This document shows positions 59,043-61,160 of a stretch of DNA of 61,160 bases, in pieces. Numbering within the stretch: the first letter of the stretch is position 1; every line of letters starts with the position of its first letter. This stretch comes from Sporosarcina highlanderae. GTDB taxonomy: Bacteria; Bacillota; Bacilli; Bacillales_A; Planococcaceae. The notes under the pieces are model-generated. The model was not told the origin of the DNA. It saw nothing but the letters and a program-made list of their open reading frames with translations, and made no database searches. The stretch lies in the NCBI RefSeq assembly GCF_030433715.1, contig NZ_JAROCC010000015.1, positions 1-61,160 of the forward strand, in the 5' to 3' direction. Made by a program: the position numbers and the translations under genes.

Positions 59043-59696
59043 TTAGAACGTTGTAATGCCATAACGGACAGCATAAATGGCTGCTTGCGTCCGATCACGT
59101 AGCCCTAATTTCTGAATGACGCTCGAAACATGGTTCTTAACTGTGCCTTCGGTAATGAATAATGCGTTTGCAATTTCCTTATTGTTCAGCCCTTCCCCTA
59201 AGCGTGTCAGAACCTCCATTTCTCGATCAGATAACTCCTCCGCACTCTTCGGTATCTCAACCAAGCTATTATGACTTTTCATTCTAAGCTCAGTCAACAC
59301 TTGCGAAGTGAATTCCTTCGGCAAAACGACGCCCCCGTGCTGGACAGTGAGAATCGCCTGTACAATCGTATCCGTCGGCATATCTTTAAGTAAATACCCG
59401 CTTGCCCCCTCTTCAAGCGCATCGAATATATGTTCACTGTCATTGAAAGTCGTTAGTATCAATACTTTAACATCCGGCAGGTTTGTCTTTAATAACTTCG
59501 TCCCCTCCACCCCATTCACCTTGGGCATCCGGATATCCATTAAAACAATATCCGGAAGAAGCTCCATCGCTTTATCAAGCGCATCCTTTCCATCCATCGC
59601 AGTCCCAATCACTTCAATTTCCGGACGCAAGCCAAGCAACGTGCCAAGACCTTCCCTCACTAATGGCTGGTCATCAACAATCATGACCCTTATCAT
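59043..59696 (-). CDS. NarL/LuxR-type response regulator (LnrK/YfiK-like)
   Basis: A 217-residue regulator: receiver domain (about 1-120) with phospho-acceptor D54 in VLMDIRMP and acidic pair D8-D9 in VDDQP, and a LuxR-type helix-turn-helix (about 150-212, LSDREMEVLTRLGEGLNNKE). Its ATG overlaps the kinase stop (ATGA), so both are made together. It probably activates the adjacent exporter operon. Confidence 0.93.
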   Translation of the reverse strand: MIRVMIVDDQPLVREGLGTLLGLRPEIEVIGTAMDGKDALDKAMELLPDIVLMDIRMPKVNGVEGTKLLKTNLPDVKVLILTTFNDSEHIFDALEEGASGYLLKDMPTDTIVQAILTVQHGGVVLPKEFTSQVLTELRMKSHNSLVEIPKSAEELSDREMEVLTRLGEGLNNKEIANALFITEGTVKNHVSSVIQKLGLRDRTQAAIYAVRYGITTF

Positions 59697-60901
59697 CCCG
59701 TCACCCCCGCCGATATCCGTTGAAGTGGAAAGGTAATCATAATTCCAAAGCCTTCCCCTTCAACACTTTCGATTTCAAATGAACCACCATGCTCTGCAAC
59801 ACGTTCTTTCATATTAATCAATCCGAAATTCGGTATAATATTTTTTTTTCCTTTTCCATCATCTTTAATCAGAACACGGATCTCTTTTTCATCCATATGA
59901 ATCTTCACAATACAAGTATCCGCATTTCCGTGTTTTTTCGCATTCGTCAATCCTTCCTGCACAATCCTTTTGATGGTTGGTTGCAGTGATTTTGGGATGG
60001 AGGAAATATTTCCGTCTGAATCTAACCATGTTTTCATATGAGTCATAGCTGAAAACTCTTTCAGAAGCCCCTCCAAATCATCCTGAAAAGATTGTCCATC
60101 AAAGTCCTCTTTCAATGTCCGGACAGACACCCGTAACTCATGGAGTGCTTCTCGCGACAACTGCTCACAAATGTTAAGAACTTCTTTCGCTTTTTTAGGA
60201 TCCCTCTCCGCCATTTCTCCGGCTACTTGCAACTGGACGATCAATGCCGTCATCTTATGACCGACGGTGTCATGAATCTCACGTGCAATCTCATTGCGCT
60301 CGCGAATGACCGTTAACTGCTCAACTTGCTGCGAATAGTCCTTCAACTGACGATGCGCAGTCTGTAAAGCACCATGGGAATCATTCAATTGTTCATATTG
60401 GGAAGCAATCGTTTCCTTCGCACTATGAAAGTTCCGAATAAGCCCCCCGACAAAAGCGCCGTAAAAGACGAACATACCATTGACGATATTACTTGAAACA
60501 GAAAAAATACCGGTCTGCGCATATAAACGCAAACTGATTAGTATCCATAAAGCAAAAAATGCCCCTGAAAAAAGCCCAAGCAGCTTCTTACGGTCATACA
60601 GTAGGAAAACGGTTGTCGAAAGGACACCGAAAAAAATTAAATACAAATATCCACTTTCATAGAACGAAAAACCAAATCCCGTAATGACAATAAAGTCAAT
60701 CGAGGAACAAAGAATCCGTGTCTTCTCCCGGACATTTGCCATTTGAATAAAATGGCTCGTTATAAATATGGGAATGGCGACTATTATATAGAACGTCCGT
60801 AGATCTTTAATTCCGTCTGTCATTTGAAGAAAGTAACCACTCAAAATGACTAACATGACAACCCGTACTAAGGAGAATAAAAATAGAGAGAAACTTTTCA
60901 C
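59693..60901 (-). CDS. Sensor histidine kinase, HisKA_3 type (LnrJ/YfiJ-like)
   Basis: A 402-residue kinase with about five or six membrane helices in residues 5-155 and no large outside domain, which suggests sensing inside the membrane. The HisKA_3 region follows (H210 in EIAREIHDTVGHKMTA), then a HATPase domain (about 305-398) with LTNAKKHGNA and DDGKGKKN. The GTG start at 60901 has GGGGGAG upstream. It is the first gene after the rRNA terminator. Confidence 0.92.
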   Translation of the reverse strand: MKSFSLFLFSLVRVVMLVILSGYFLQMTDGIKDLRTFYIIVAIPIFITSHFIQMANVREKTRILCSSIDFIVITGFGFSFYESGYLYLIFFGVLSTTVFLLYDRKKLLGLFSGAFFALWILISLRLYAQTGIFSVSSNIVNGMFVFYGAFVGGLIRNFHSAKETIASQYEQLNDSHGALQTAHRQLKDYSQQVEQLTVIRERNEIAREIHDTVGHKMTALIVQLQVAGEMAERDPKKAKEVLNICEQLSREALHELRVSVRTLKEDFDGQSFQDDLEGLLKEFSAMTHMKTWLDSDGNISSIPKSLQPTIKRIVQEGLTNAKKHGNADTCIVKIHMDEKEIRVLIKDDGKGKKNIIPNFGLINMKERVAEHGGSFEIESVEGEGFGIMITFPLQRISAGVTG

Positions 60902-60990
60902 AACTACTCCCCCGTTCTATGTCTATTATTCTAATAATGAACTACTATGATTGGTAACGCAATATGGAGATGGTGTTTCGGTAGGGGGTT

Positions 60991-61070
60991 TTGCACGAGA
61001 ATTGAGGTTTTTCTTGAATTTTATGGAGTTTTTTTGCTTGAGTTTTGTGTAGTTATGCTCGATTTTCGGA
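60991..61070. repeat. Degenerate array related to the 20-bp repeat
   Basis: On the plus strand four similar units start near TTTTGCACGAGAATT, TTTTTCTTGAATTTT, TTTTTGCTTGAGTTTT and GTTATGCTCGATTTTC, spaced 19-24 bases. They resemble the reverse complement of the ACGCATAAA units at 17066-17160 but are much more diverged. Confidence 0.35.
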
Positions 61071-61092
61071 ACTTAGGTAACAGTATTTAAAC

Positions 61093-61119
61093 ACAAAAAA
61101 ACCATCCCCACAGGGATGG
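61093..61119 (-). terminator. rRNA operon terminator
   Basis: CCATCCC / GGGATGG hairpin with loop TGTG and a T run on the minus strand, immediately after the 5S 3' end. Confidence 0.9.
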
Positions 61120-61121
61120 CC

Positions 61122-61160
61122 TTTGCCCGGCGACGTCCTACTCTCACAGGGGGAAGCCCC
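61122..61160 (-). rRNA. rrf: 5S rRNA, 3' part
   Basis: On the minus strand the last bases read GGGGCTTCCCCCTGTGAGAG then TAGGACGTCGCCGGGC, the well-known 3' third of Bacillales 5S rRNA. The rest of the gene, and presumably 23S and 16S, lie to the right of the window. The exact 3' end could differ by a few bases. Confidence 0.93.

Overview
The window is a 61 kb origin-proximal chromosome segment of a low-to-mid GC, endospore-forming Bacillales bacterium. Gene order and protein sequences look closest to Planococcaceae such as Sporosarcina; this is inferred from recall, not from a search. Almost every gene is on the minus strand and runs right to left, so the window reads as the reverse of the Bacillus subtilis map from the rRNA operon upstream of tmk to the rRNA operon after lysS. 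It is bounded by rRNA genes at both ends: the 3' part of a 5S rRNA at the right edge (minus strand), and tandem promoters plus leader of another rRNA operon at the left edge (minus strand; its 16S gene lies outside).

Layout from right to left, the direction of transcription: 5S rRNA and terminator; a two-component system with a three-gene ABC exporter (59-55 kb, LnrJKLMN/YfiJKLMN-like); yaaO, tmk, yaaQ, yaaR, holB, ricT, yabA, trmN6, yazA, rsmI (55-48 kb); abrB on the plus strand; metG, tatD, yabE, rnmV, rsmA, veg, sspF, ispE, purR, ridA, spoVG, glmU, prs, rplY/ctc, pth, fin, mfd, spoVT (47-30 kb). An accessory block then sits between spoVT and yabM (30-23 kb). It holds an ECF sigma factor with a membrane partner carrying a duplicated domain, and a divergent Fur-boxed siderophore uptake locus (fhuB-like fused permease and binding protein on minus, ATPase and FhuF-like reductase on plus). 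The conserved order resumes with yabM, yabN, rqcP, yabP, yabQ, divIC, yabR, a DinB-family pseudogene, tRNA-Met (plus strand), spoIIE, tilS, hpt, ftsH, coaX, hslO, yacD-like, cysK, pabB, pabC, folP, folB, folK and lysS.

Functionally the window combines replication and repair (tmk, holB, yabA, mfd, rnmV), translation (metG, lysS, rsmA, rsmI, trmN6, tilS, pth, rplY, rqcP), precursor pathways (folate, isoprenoid, PRPP, UDP-GlcNAc, cysteine, CoA), sporulation and transition-state control (abrB, spoVG, spoVT, fin, sspF, yabP, yabQ, spoIIE, ricT), and two stress or acquisition modules (iron uptake; lipid/antibiotic-type exporter). Regulatory sequence is unusually readable: sigma-A promoters, a sigma-H promoter for spoVG, a sigma-G promoter for spoVT, a Spo0A box at abrB, a perfect Fur box, and many intrinsic terminators.

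Compared with the B. subtilis order as I recall it, pabA, yazB, dusB, yabG, yabS, yabT, yaaN, xpaC and csfB are missing from their usual places. The less ordinary items are a DinB gene split by an in-frame stop, a 20-bp-period tandem repeat array, a 98-nt hairpin after tRNA-Met, a GC-rich palindromic element before yaaQ, terminators lying inside conserved operons with no visible promoter after them, perfect palindromes in the cysK and yabR control regions, and the duplicated-domain ECF partner. I found no convincing wholly new system; the ECF sigma/anti-sigma pair is the least characterised module.
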